64,000 nt of DNA from the NCBI GenBank assembly GCA_037833965.1, contig AP031356.1:8950501-9014500 (forward strand), given 5' to 3'. Each line of letters opens with the position of its first letter. The first letter of the stretch is position 1. Under the pieces are notes generated by a model. The model was not told the origin of the DNA. It made no database searches and saw only the letters and a list, made by a program, of their open reading frames with translations. The DNA comes from Marchantia polymorpha subsp. ruderalis. Lineage: Eukaryota > Streptophyta > Marchantiopsida > Marchantiales > Marchantiaceae. Below, piece by piece: positions 21,309 through 31,400 of the stretch. The position numbers were made by a program, and so were the translations under genes.

Positions 21309-22665
21309 TGCGTTGCCTGCACACACACAAACGTTCTCCCTTTCGCTCGCTCTCTCACAATCGCCACTGTGCGTCGGCCACTCAAGCACTGACTGCTCAC
21401 TCTCTCTGCGCTCGTTCAAGATCGCTACTCACAATTCTTTCAAGGTCCGCCAAGATCCTTGCGCAACTCGTCTCCGCACTCTCTACTCTCACTGCAGGTT
21501 GCTCCGCCCTTGCGCGTAATCTTGGAACTGGAAATCGCAAAGTCAAGAATGAGAGAATGAGACTGGAGCGCAGTCTTTTCTTCTCCGATTTCAAGAACGT
21601 CCAACGTTCTTACTGGTTGCAACGTACGCAGCCGGCTATACGGCTTAACGGTTCGCCCTTTGCATGCGCGAATTCACGTCTCCGCATTGCGCGCATTCGC
21701 ATGCTTAAACGTTGAATTCTCCCGCCGCCGCCACCTTCCGGACTCGAGTCCGCTGCAGGGTATACGTCGGCCCTGTTGTCTTTTCCTAACCCGCCCTTCT
21801 CCGGAGGCGTGTCGCCGCTGGCGCGTTCATTATCCGTCGGCGCCTTGCTGGAGGCGCACATCCAGCCGGAGCGAATTACGCCGGCGCGCAGTCGTACCGC
21901 CTATTTTGTCCTTTATGCCTCGTCCGTTGCTGCCAGCGCATATCCGTCAGCGCAACTCATGCCAGCGCATCCGGCCGTCAGCGCCACGTCGGAGGCGTAC
22001 ATCCGACCGGCGCTTTCCTTCCATGAACAGCCGCCAAGGGCGCTTCCGACTCTGAGTTGGTTTCCTCCTGTGAGCGCGTGATTCCGCCGAAGGCGCATTG
22101 CCGAGGGCGTACGGGAATCCTTTCCGGCTGTGAACCCTAGCGCGAACGGCGCATGTCCGGCTACGAGTTTTCCGACGCTCATAACTTCTCCATTCCTGAT
22201 CCATCTCCGGCGCTCTTGGACTCGTTAGAACGAGCGTCCCGAGCTCTTTCTAATGCAACTTCAACCAACTGGATCTACCGTATATCCCGATTGTTATGAA
22301 GGTTTTCCCTTTCCGCGCTAGCGGCGCTTCGCCGAAGGCGCACTCATGGTCGGATGCCTTTAGAGGTCCGGGCCCTTCTCCTGACGTCTTTAGCAAAACC
22401 TCCTCCTGAGGTGTCTGCGCCGGAAGCGTAGCTTCCTTATACGCTAGAGGCGCGTGAGTAGAGACACCTAAAAAAGGAGCTTTTGCCGAAGGCGCCGAAG
22501 ACGTTGGCGTTGGTACATCCGACTACGTGATTCTTTGTGCCCTCGTGACGATCTCATCAATCCACTCTATTTAGCGTACCCTTCTCTAGCTACAAACACT
22601 GCTTTGGTACTAGTTTTCTAAAATTGTTTAAATTCTGCAAAAAAAACAAAAAGCGTGTTACCACA

Positions 22666-22682
22666 TGCCCCCCTCCTCAATT
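22666..22682 (-). other. Polypurine tract of element A
   Basis: On the minus strand AATTGAGGAGGGGGGCA directly precedes the 3' LTR start TGTGG. This is the expected plus-strand DNA priming site. It lies 20 bp after the pol stop codon. Confidence 0.9.
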
Positions 22683-22702
22683 GTGAGCGCCCACGCGAAC
22701 AT

Positions 22703-25543
22703 TTACACGTGGTATTTCTTCAGACGCCATCCGTTCACGCGGGTGCCTAACCATTCTCCCGTCAGTTCTGCGAGTTGGATGGATCCATTTGGGAAAACTT
22801 CTATCACCTTGTAAGGTCCCATCCACCTCAAGTGGAGCTTGCCTGGAAATCTAGCATGTCTGCTATCGTATAGCAGAGCCAAATCGCCCTTCTCCAGCAG
22901 TACTGGTTTGAGTCTTCGATCGTACTTCTCCTTCCGCCTGAGTTGTAATTGCTTTGTCCGATCTTCGGCCTCTTGACGTCTTTCCTCCAGTGCCATTACC
23001 TCTTGCAGTCGATATGCCTGACTTTCCTCCGCGTCCAGCCTTCTCTGATCTAAGGTCCTCTTCGTAGGTATCTCGAATTCGATGGGTAAGATCGGGTGCT
23101 GCCCATAAACTAGGAAGTAAGGTGTTTGCCTGGTGGTGACTTTTTCTGCCGTTCTATATGCCCATAAGGCGACCGGTAGCTTGGTGTCCCAGTCATGAGC
23201 ATGGTTTACAGTCACCTTGAGGAGTATCTTACAGAGTAATCCATTGGACTTCTCTGTCAGACCATTTGCCTTGGGGTTGTATGGAGTAGTCTTTCGATGC
23301 TTAATCTGGAAGTGCCGCGTCAAACTTTCTATCACCTGATTCAGAAAGTGCGTTCCTCTGTCACTGACTATTTCTAGGGGGCACCCGTAGCGTGTGATGA
23401 TTGATTCGAATAGGAACCGTGCTACTGCGGCTGCGTCGTCGTGCCTTGTGGCTTCTGCCTCCACCATCTTGGTCGCATAGTCTGTTGCTACCAATATGTA
23501 GCGCCTGCGCGTGCCTTTAGTGACAGGTTGTATTGGTCCCACGAAGTCGATCCCCCACTTTTCAAATGGTGCCAATGGCATGATTGGTGTAAGAGGCCAT
23601 CTCGTGGTCGGAGTCGGCCTTCCCGTCCTCTGGCAGCTGTCGCATTTGCGAACGTAGTCGTGTACATCTTTGAACATCGTCGGCCACCAGTATCCTGCAT
23701 TCACAATTTTGGTCACTGTATTTCTGGTGGCGTAGTGACCACCAGCGTCTTCTGTGTGCATGGCTTTGACAACTCGCGGTACTTCAGACTCCTCTAGACA
23801 TCTGCACAACCTCTCGTCTGCCATTTTCTTGAACAAGACCCCTTGTTGGAGCTGGTAAGGTCCCGCTTTATGAACGAAGACTGTGCGCTGCTCTGCATCC
23901 AATCCTTCCGGACATTGGAGTGTGAGCAGGAACCTGTATAAGTCCGCGTACCTGGACTCATGGCTGGCGGACAACTGAAAAAGTTGTTCGTCGGGAAAAT
24001 CATCCACGACTTCCTCCTCTATGGGTTCGGTCCATAGTCGGGAGAGGTAGTCCGCGTTCTCATGGTGAACGCCTTTCCGTGTCTGTACAGTGTAGGTGAA
24101 TTCCTGCAGCAGTAGTACCCACCTGGCAATTCGTCCGGACAGATCCGCCTTCTTCACCAGGTGCTGTAAGGCGTAATGATCTACATGAAACACGAACTCA
24201 TAGCAGATCAAATAATGTCGGAACTTCTTACAGGAGTACACCATTCCCAACGCCTCCCTCTCAGTTGTCGTGTATTTCTTCTCTGCTGCTGACAACTGAC
24301 GACTCGCGAAGTAAATCGGGTAGTCTTTCTTGTTGTCGTCCTTCTGACTGAGAACCACTCCGATTGCAAACGCCGACGTGTCTACATAGACATGGAAAGG
24401 TCTGTTCCAATCCGGACTTCTCAGAACCGGAGCAGTCGTCAGTTTGGCTTTGAGCGTTTCAAAGGCCAGCTGTTGCTCCTTGCCCCACACATAGGGTTCA
24501 TCCTTCTTAAGCAGCTTCGTCAGATCGGCTGCCAAGATGGCATACATATTTATGAACCTTCTGTAATAACCTACATGGCCAAGGAAGGCCCTCAACTCAC
24601 GCAGATTCGTTGGCGGCTGCAGTTCGAGAATAATCTTCACCTTCTCTACATCCACTGCAATGCCATCGGACGAAACTCGGTGCCCCAGCAGGATTCCGCT
24701 GGTCATGAAGAAAAAACATTTCTCAGGGTGTAAGGACAAGCTGCTTTCCCTACACCTGTCTAACGTTTGCCGAAGATGGTTAAGGTGCTCCGACCTCTTA
24801 CCGAAGACACAAAAGTCGTCGATGAAAATTTCTAGGAACTTCCTCAGGTGCTCTTGGAAAATGTTTGTCATCATCCGCTGGAACGTCGCTGGCGCGTTGC
24901 ACAGACCGAACGGCATCTTGTGATAAGCATAGGTTCCCCAGTCGGTTGTGAAGGTTGTTTTGTCCTTGTCCTGTTCCCTGATGGACACCTGGTTGTAGCC
25001 GGAGAATCCGTCTAGGAAACTGTAGCATTCATGCCCTGCTACATGGTCTAAAATAGAGTCCGTGAAAGGAAGAGGGTGATGGTCCTTCCTCGTTGCTGCG
25101 TTCAGCTTTCGGAAGTCCTGGCACACCCGGATCTTACCCGTCAGTTTCTTGGGCACGATCACGATAGGCGACACCCACTCGCTACTGAGTACCGGGTAGA
25201 TGATTCCTGCGCTCAGGTACTTATCGATTTCGTCCTTCACCAATAATGAATATTTTGGGTTGAGCCTGTATTGGCGTTGGCGAACCGGAACTGCCTCGTC
25301 CAACAAGTCGATCCTGTGCTCTCCATACCTTGCAGGTATGCCTTTCATGTCTTCAATCTTCCATGCGAAGACATCCTCATACTGGCGAAGAAACGCCTGT
25401 ACCCTGTTCAACTCTTCTCCTTGTACCTGGCTTGACACCTTCAAGCCTTTACCTGGACTGAGCTGCAGTTCGCAGCAATCACTCGGGTCAACAATCCCCT
25501 CTGTGTGACTGATCTCGCTTCTGCCCAGTCCGGCTGCTAGTTG
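22703..25543 (-). CDS. pol: Element A Pol: reverse transcriptase, RNase H, integrase
   Basis: This is translated as a continuation of Gag after the UAG at 25546-25544, in the same frame. Numbering from residue 1 at 25444, reverse transcriptase spans about 50-240, with FLDGFSGYNQ near 143 and the active-site FIDD at 207-210 (the usual form is YxDD). RNase H has D355, E397, D422 and D465. The integrase zinc site is H563, H570, C601, C604. The catalytic D633, D695, E731 lie in GIDFVGP, VSDRGTHF and NPKANGLTEK. A GPY motif is at 876-878, and the tail is NGWRLKKYH with no chromodomain. The protein copies element RNA into DNA and integrates it. All key residues are present. Part of the RT N-terminus lies in the 33 codons between the UAG and position 25444. 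Confidence 0.96.
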   Translation of the reverse strand, partial: QLAAGLGRSEISHTEGIVDPSDCCELQLSPGKGLKVSSQVQGEELNRVQAFLRQYEDVFAWKIEDMKGIPARYGEHRIDLLDEAVPVRQRQYRLNPKYSLLVKDEIDKYLSAGIIYPVLSSEWVSPIVIVPKKLTGKIRVCQDFRKLNAATRKDHHPLPFTDSILDHVAGHECYSFLDGFSGYNQVSIREQDKDKTTFTTDWGTYAYHKMPFGLCNAPATFQRMMTNIFQEHLRKFLEIFIDDFCVFGKRSEHLNHLRQTLDRCRESSLSLHPEKCFFFMTSGILLGHRVSSDGIAVDVEKVKIILELQPPTNLRELRAFLGHVGYYRRFINMYAILAADLTKLLKKDEPYVWGKEQQLAFETLKAKLTTAPVLRSPDWNRPFHVYVDTSAFAIGVVLSQKDDNKKDYPIYFASRQLSAAEKKYTTTEREALGMVYSCKKFRHYLICYEFVFHVDHYALQHLVKKADLSGRIARWVLLLQEFTYTVQTRKGVHHENADYLSRLWTEPIEEEVVDDFPDEQLFQLSASHESRYADLYRFLLTLQCPEGLDAEQRTVFVHKAGPYQLQQGVLFKKMADERLCRCLEESEVPRVVKAMHTEDAGGHYATRNTVTKIVNAGYWWPTMFKDVHDYVRKCDSCQRTGRPTPTTRWPLTPIMPLAPFEKWGIDFVGPIQPVTKGTRRRYILVATDYATKMVEAEATRHDDAAAVARFLFESIITRYGCPLEIVSDRGTHFLNQVIESLTRHFQIKHRKTTPYNPKANGLTEKSNGLLCKILLKVTVNHAHDWDTKLPVALWAYRTAEKVTTRQTPYFLVYGQHPILPIEFEIPTKRTLDQRRLDAEESQAYRLQEVMALEERRQEAEDRTKQLQLRRKEKYDRRLKPVLLEKGDLALLYDSRHARFPGKLHLRWMGPYKVIEVFPNGSIQLAELTGEWLGTRVNGWRLKKYHV

Positions 25544-25546
25544 CTA
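25538..25546 (-). promoter_or_regulatory. Leaky-stop signal UAG-CAA-CUA between gag and pol (element A)
   Basis: Gag ends in TAG (25546-25544), followed directly by CAACTA; the pol frame continues in phase. UAG-CAR-YYA is the known tobamovirus-type readthrough context. B2 has TAG-CAA-TTA at the same place (37554-37546), which is the exact tobacco mosaic virus core. Keeping the motif while the third codon changes synonymously (CUA/UUA, both Leu) fits selection for readthrough. Confidence 0.85.
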
Positions 25547-28372
25547 TTCCTCATCCGGATACACCTCGTCTCCTTCCTCCTCAATGGAGCAGCAAGTGAC
25601 GTAGCCCACAAAGTCTTCCGACGTTTCGGTCTCTGAAGTGCATGATGAGCTGGTCTCCCCTCCGGTTGTGTAACCGGAGGTGGTGGAAGGTGTTTCGCCC
25701 TCATGGGGTACCTTGGTCCACGGTACGGTAATGACAGTCGGAGGGTCCGCAGGGCTACGGAACTGTAATCTCTTCCTACTCCAGTCACACCTTGCTTTGG
25801 CATCGTATAGCCACGGTCTGCCAAGCAGCACATCATAACCTTTCTTCATCAGAGGTTGCAGTATTATGTAGGACAGTTGAAAGTCCACTCCTCCAATGTT
25901 GGTTCTCACATTGCTCAACATTCCTAGTGGCATTCTGCGTGTTTGATCGGCTAGTCGCAATACTCGGGATGTAGGCTCGAAGGTCTGGAACCCCAAGGAG
26001 TTCGCTGTCTCCTCGGTCATGATATTCACGCCTGAGCCGGAGTCCACTGGTACCTTCTGAATGACGCAGCCTCCGATCTCTACTTCGATCTCTGGAGGTC
26101 CCAGGTCTCCTCCTTCCACTCTGTACACAGCCGGAAGTTTCTCTTTTCGGGGTTTGCGTGGTCGGCGCAACGAAAGCATCAGCATCCTCCTGTACGTCTT
26201 ATTGTCTTCCAACAACTGGTGGAAGGAAATATTTGCCCTCTGGCTCCCCATGTCTTTCACTATGTCGTAGGGAGTGTTGGAAGTCACGGCCGGAAGTTTC
26301 CCTGTACTCGCGGTCGGAAGTGGTGTAGGAGGCCTAACCGCCTTCCGGTCGTCGGATGTCATTCCGGCGCCCAGTGCTTCCTTGATGAGGTGACTCACCT
26401 CATCTTTGATGTCCGGAAGGTAATCTCGAGTCCGGAACTCTTCTGAATACCTGTCCGCCTTTTCTGAGTTCTGCTCCGGCTGGGTGTTTCTCATAGCCGG
26501 AGGTGTACTTGGCGTTCTCCTTTGGCCTTCTCTAACTTCTTTAGACTTCCTCCTCTCTTCCTTACGCTCGAGGCGGCGAGTGTCCTCATGGCCTTCTCCT
26601 CTCCGCTTCGAACTTCGGGTTTCTACCCGGCCGCACATTACTTCTTCCTCTGGCCATACTTCGTCTCCTTCAGCTGGGTCCAGACTCAGTTCTACCTGGT
26701 TGACTTGCACTTCTTCCTTGCCAGGTGTTGATACGAAACGCACGGCTGGCCTAGGGATTTGGGGCTGGTCACATTCAGCTGCTGTATGTCCGGACTTCTT
26801 GCAATTGCTGCACAATGGTGCATACCCCATTGGCTTCCTCGGGTGGGGACAACTTGGCGCGTAATGCCCCATGTCTCCGCAGTTGTAGCAACCATCGAAT
26901 TGTGGTCGAGGTCGGTTGTGATTTCCTGGAGGTGCCATGCGTCTTGGTGGGAGTGTACCCGCCATTTCCCTCGGAACAAAGCGCGGTATATGCACCGGTG
27001 GGTTCGGAGTTGTAGCTGGAGCTGTCTGTACTGAGTAGGCGGTGTCCTCAACCTGCTCAGCATAATACATAGGTGGCTCAGCATAATACATGGGGTTCTC
27101 CCACTGTGGTGCCCATTCGACCGCATTCACTGGGTAAGATGGCCTCGCGGACATGCACTCCGTGTTGGCATGTCCCACCTGTCCGCACGTAGTACACCAG
27201 AGATTCGCTCGTTGTCTCGCAGGTGATTTACGTCGGTCTTGGCCTCCCACCACATGAACTTTCAGGTCCGCAAAATTCTTCACCAGGTTATCTACCTTGG
27301 CTGCGATGTCCCCTTGAGTCTTCACTGGGATTCCCTTACCTCGATCCTTCTTCTTGGTCGCACTGCGTTTCTTCTTTCGTCTTTCTTCTTCTGAAGATGA
27401 CGAGTCCTCTTCCTCTTCCGAGGAAGAACTTGATTCGGAGGAGCTTGATTCTTCTGTCGAGGAAGGCGAGTTCCTTCTCTTCCTACGTCCGCCTTGCGAC
27501 TTCTTCTTCGTCGACCGTCGGTCGCGTCTTCGAGTGTCAAGGGTTGACGTCTCAAAGGTCTCCGCGGAAGCTATCACATCTTGGATTGTGTCAGTCTTGC
27601 CTCTCCTACAGAAGGTCTCCATTTCTCTTGAGAGCCCTGTCACATACCAATCCACTGCCTGTTGTACCGAATACGGTTCTCCCGGGCCTGTCTTCGGAAT
27701 TCGATCTAGGAGGTCTTGGAATCTCTCCGTGTAGTCTCGAAGATTCTCCTTCCGCTCGCGTCGAAGATTTCGAAGCCGGGTCAGAACTCGACTGTCATAT
27801 CCGAGTTCGCGGAACCGCTTCAGAAACTTTTCCTTGAGCTGAGCCCAGGTCCGGATGCCAGTGGGGTCGGTGCTCTCATGGTTGTACCAGCTACGCGCTC
27901 GTCTGCGTAGCAGGCTAGGAAAGATTCGTAATCTGTCTTCATCACTGGTCTCACGATTGGCGATGGAGACAGACTCGAAGAGCTTTATGTATGAATCTGC
28001 ATCATCGTCGTCGCCCGTTCCCGTGTATCTTGGATACGAATGTTTGGTGGTAGGTTGGGAAAACACCTGGCGGAGATTGGCTTGATGTTCTGCCATCGGT
28101 GATCCTGTCGACGGACTGATCCTAGGTTGGCCAAACTCAGGAAGAGTTCCCGTCGGAGGGATGTCCAATAGAACTGTTAGCTCAATGCTCTCGGTAGGTG
28201 AACTGGAACGCCTTTGTCTTCCAGTAGTCGGTGATGGCGATCTTTCTGCAGAGTCCTCACCAGGAGTCTTCTTTTTAGTTCGCCGTTTTGTTTCCACGGC
28301 TTTTTCTGAATCTCGACGGAGTTTCCGTATGGCTCTCGCACTCAGGTTTCCCACACTATCGCTCGTCGACAT
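25544..28372 (-). CDS. gag: Element A Gag-protease
   Basis: A 942-residue protein starting at ATG 28372, 43 bp after the PBS. The capsid-like retrotransposon Gag region is at about 110-275, with WAQLKEKFLKRF and LLDRIPKTGPG. A Ser/Glu-rich acidic-basic tract is at about 300-345. Three CCHC zinc knuckles lie at 393-406, 495-508 and 521-534, where most plant Ty3/gypsy Gag proteins have one. The aspartic protease is at about 760-860, with the catalytic D777-SGS and YDVLLGRPW near 846. The C-terminal 80 residues are Ser/Thr/acidic and end at the leaky UAG. It forms the particle and processes the polyprotein. Gag alone would be the main product, with Gag-Pol as the readthrough minority. Confidence 0.95.
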   Translation of the reverse strand: MSTSDSVGNLSARAIRKLRRDSEKAVETKRRTKKKTPGEDSAERSPSPTTGRQRRSSSPTESIELTVLLDIPPTGTLPEFGQPRISPSTGSPMAEHQANLRQVFSQPTTKHSYPRYTGTGDDDDADSYIKLFESVSIANRETSDEDRLRIFPSLLRRRARSWYNHESTDPTGIRTWAQLKEKFLKRFRELGYDSRVLTRLRNLRRERKENLRDYTERFQDLLDRIPKTGPGEPYSVQQAVDWYVTGLSREMETFCRRGKTDTIQDVIASAETFETSTLDTRRRDRRSTKKKSQGGRRKRRNSPSSTEESSSSESSSSSEEEEDSSSSEEERRKKKRSATKKKDRGKGIPVKTQGDIAAKVDNLVKNFADLKVHVVGGQDRRKSPARQRANLWCTTCGQVGHANTECMSARPSYPVNAVEWAPQWENPMYYAEPPMYYAEQVEDTAYSVQTAPATTPNPPVHIPRFVPREMAGTLPPRRMAPPGNHNRPRPQFDGCYNCGDMGHYAPSCPHPRKPMGYAPLCSNCKKSGHTAAECDQPQIPRPAVRFVSTPGKEEVQVNQVELSLDPAEGDEVWPEEEVMCGRVETRSSKRRGEGHEDTRRLERKEERRKSKEVREGQRRTPSTPPAMRNTQPEQNSEKADRYSEEFRTRDYLPDIKDEVSHLIKEALGAGMTSDDRKAVRPPTPLPTASTGKLPAVTSNTPYDIVKDMGSQRANISFHQLLEDNKTYRRMLMLSLRRPRKPRKEKLPAVYRVEGGDLGPPEIEVEIGGCVIQKVPVDSGSGVNIMTEETANSLGFQTFEPTSRVLRLADQTRRMPLGMLSNVRTNIGGVDFQLSYIILQPLMKKGYDVLLGRPWLYDAKARCDWSRKRLQFRSPADPPTVITVPWTKVPHEGETPSTTSGYTTGGETSSSCTSETETSEDFVGYVTCCSIEEEGDEVYPDEE

Positions 28373-28415
28373 TCACCGAGCATTGCTGCTCAAGGTTTCT
28401 GGTGTTGACGCACTG

Positions 28416-28433
28416 TCCCCGGCAGCGGCGCCA
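28416..28433 (-). other. Primer-binding site (tRNA-Asp type), element A
   Basis: On the minus strand TGGCGCCGCTGCCGGGGA begins 22 nt after the 5' LTR end. It is complementary to the 3' end of plant tRNA-Asp with one mismatch to the usual motif, as in many plant Athila-like elements. B2 has the identical motif at 40433-40450, also 22 nt from its LTR. Confidence 0.85.
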
Positions 28434-28455
28434 AAAAGAAGTTGTCGGCTCCTTA

Positions 28456-31400
28456 TGTAATAACCCACCAAAGGCTAAAACTGCAGTATGGTGGTAAAAA
28501 GATCGAACCCACAGGGACAGAGGCAACACACAGAGTAAAAGTGTCACATTTAACAGACTTTTGGTAGAGTTTGAATTCTAGGCGACTGTCACTCCCAGAA
28601 ATACTGCAGTGCTCGACTCGGAGGCTCGACTCGGAGGAGGATCTCAACTCGGAGGATGCTCGGAGGATGCACGGTACAGCTTGGTCACTTAACACACACA
28701 CACACACACCTGAAACTGGCAAAAAGCACAACTCGGAGGTCGGTCAGGACCTCCGCTTCGGATTTCAGGAGGAAAGTGTCTCGCAAGTTCACTCAGAGGT
28801 TCTGCAGGAAGTGCCTCCCACTCCGGCTTTTACTGCCCTTCCGCCAGGAACTAGCGGGGGTACCCGGACTGGACTTCTCACTTCGGAACGAAGCCTCTAC
28901 GTACGCCGTGGACGTCACCCTCGACTATCACACAAAACGCAGGGAGTGCAGACCCGACTGAGAACTTACTGAAAACACGATCCAGTAACACACACAACCT
29001 GAATTACAAACCAAGGTTTACACGAAGTAATGAAACTTCACATTGGCATTCAGGGGAAACTTCCCGTAGGAGTACAATCAGGATATGTCACTCGAAGGAG
29101 TAAGGGGGAACTGTTCAAGTATCTAACTCGCAGCCGGCTCTGAGTATCAGAAATCACCCGCAGGTGCAGATCCGCACTACTCAAGTCTCTAACCGGGTAC
29201 TAGCTCTGAACATTCAGCCGAAGGCCTTCAACTACAACATACGGTAACTTCGCTATGCTGCAGCTTCTCTACGTGGTGCCAGGACCAAAATGCACAAACA
29301 CGCCAAGAAAGTGAGTTCCTGATCTGCACTTCCGAAACTGGAAGAGTCCCAAGGCAAAACGCCTTGATCTACTTTATACTCTCAAAAGATCCTAACTAGC
29401 ACTACGCTATCCTATCTACCACTCGCAGTATCTGCGCGAAACCAAACTACTCTACTGCACTCAGCAGATCCGGTGCTGCGCCTCCTGCGCGCCGGACTGC
29501 TCCGCGTACTATCTCTACCTTGCCAGTCTTCCGACCGGCTGCGTAACCCCAGGCGTCGGAGCGCTGCAGTGACTTCCGACTGCAAGTGCGCCATAGTGTC
29601 GCGCGCACCCGACAAGAAGGTTTCTAATTTTCTCGCCACTCGCCGCCGACTCCGACTGTCACCTTCCGTCAATGCCGCCGCCCGAAGCTCGAACTCCCTG
29701 AGTGTAACCCTCTCTTGAGCTGCCACCTCCCAATGGGTGTATCCGTTTAGACAACGAGTCACCCGTGCCGCCAACTCTCCTCGTGCCCTGCAGCTGCTCT
29801 CCACCTCTGCCAGCTGCATTTCTAAATCCGCGCGTTGTGTCCTCAAATCCGAGCACTCGGTTTGCAAGTTGCACAACAACTCCTCATCCTCCTTGCGGGC
29901 TTTTTGACTTTCCTCTAAGGCGCGCGTCTGGCGCGTAAGCTCGGCTGCTAGTACTTTGTTCTGTCTCCGCTCCTCCTGCAGTTCCGACTCGATCTTTGCC
30001 CGTATTAGTTCGGCCTCCGCCTGACTCTTCGTCGCCGCATCCTCCTTCTGCTGCTGCAAGGCTTGGTACAGCTTCTGGGTGACCGCCAGGTGTTGTCTGA
30101 GGGCGGTGTTCCTTTCCACATATACTTGGCAACTAGAGGCCCACTTTGCCACCTTGATCCTCGTCCTTCGCCTGATAGTCTCCACATAAGACTGCGGTTT
30201 TAAGGCACTTCCGTATTTGGATGTCTTGCGATCCAGATATCGCAGGAGTGGAACTATCTGTTCGCACAGCACCCCTGTTGGCGTTTTCTGCACCGAATCC
30301 TCTTCTTGCTCTTCCGAGCTCGTCTCATCCTCAGTCTCGAGGATCTCAGTCGCCACCGAATCCCTTGGCGACTCCCTGGAACTGTGGCGCGCAGCAGCTT
30401 CTGCTGCGACTGCTGCTCCACTGCCTGCTAAAATATCCAGGGCAGTGGGAGATCCCACTGCTTGAGCCCCTGTTCCGGCTCGATCTTCGGTTTGTGAAGG
30501 GGTCGACGCCGCAGTGACTTTTGTCACTCTTGCACCGCCCGCTTCTGCTGCCTGTCCTTCCGGCGCAATCTGCGCGGAAGGTGTTCTTGCTGAAGGTGCG
30601 TCCGCCGAAGGCGTCCGCACGCTGGTCGTTGGCCCCATCCGTCTCGCAGTCGGCGAATCCGGCTGACTCTCTGTTGTCCGACTCGCAGTCGGCCGACCAG
30701 CAGTTGTCCGACTGGGAGTCGGATATACCCTGCGCGTCTTGACTCCACTTGGCCTGTTTGCTGGTGGCGTTCTTCCAGAAGTGCCTTCCGCCGAAGACGA
30801 CCCTCTGAGGATTGTTGGCTCGTCAGCCAAACTCTCTTCCGCTTCCGGCCTGCTGTCCGGTTCAACGCGCCGTTCAGTTGGCCTTCCTTCCGCTTGTCGA
30901 CCTTCAGTCATCCGACTCGCAGTCGGCCGGTCGTCAGTCCGTCCATCTCCTCCCGAAGGCCGTGGTGCCTTCTGTGCAGAGGTTTCTGCCGTCTTCCCTA
31001 GGACCTGAGCAATTATCTCTTCCTGCGTGAGATTCCGCCGGGTCGGAGTTCGCCTGGTCTCCTCAGTAACAGTTGGCATTCTGCGTGCCCTCTGTTTTGG
31101 TCGACTATGAGGCTCGGGGGTGGGCCGACCACGAGTCGGCGCAGCTGGTACTTCCGGCTGCCTGTCCTCAGGTCTCTCATCCCACTTCCGCTTGCGCGGA
31201 ATGCGCTCACTTCGACGTTCTTCTGCTGCTCTGGCTGGAGCCGGAGCCGGAGGCGTACTGGCAGGTTCCTCGTCCGGATCCGTGTCTACTTCGGCCTCCC
31301 TCGAATATCTACCTGGATAAGACCGGCTCAGCTGCGGAAACCGAGTTTTCTCAGCATTCGTCAAACATCCCATCGCCCGGTAAAACACGATTAAGTAAGG

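Larger units (their letters stand above)
17797..22665 (-). mobile_element. Element A 3' LTR (4869 bp)
   Basis: On the minus strand it runs from TGTGGTAACACGC at 22665 to GGTTATTACA at 17797, the TG...CA pattern. U3 (about 3.9 kb) contains ORF3. The TATA box is at 18719-18711, followed by a hairpin with a CAAGGC/GCCTTG stem (18707-18691). R/U5 takes the last 0.9 kb and has an (AC)n microsatellite near 18030. The 1.3 kb between the LTR start and ORF3 has CGCCGAAGGCG-type palindromes and no recognisable gene. Confidence 0.95.

Noticed and set aside
21309-21419. ORF3 start upstream of 21308 in element A
   Set aside because: The extension begins with a non-ATG codon and its residues are not similar to the B or B3 copies. 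Conservation begins at the NAM motif.
22703-22900. Chromodomain at the integrase C-terminus
   Set aside because: After the GPY motif only about 35 residues remain, ending in NGWRLKKYHV. There is no chromodomain pattern.
25444-25544. Ribosomal frameshift between gag and pol
   Set aside because: The two frames are the same in both A and B2. Only a UAG separates them, so readthrough is the simpler explanation.
28416-28433. tRNA gene at the tRNA-Asp-like sequence
   Set aside because: Only the 18 bases complementary to the tRNA 3' end are present, placed as a primer-binding site. No cloverleaf is seen, and I recognised no tRNA or rRNA gene elsewhere.
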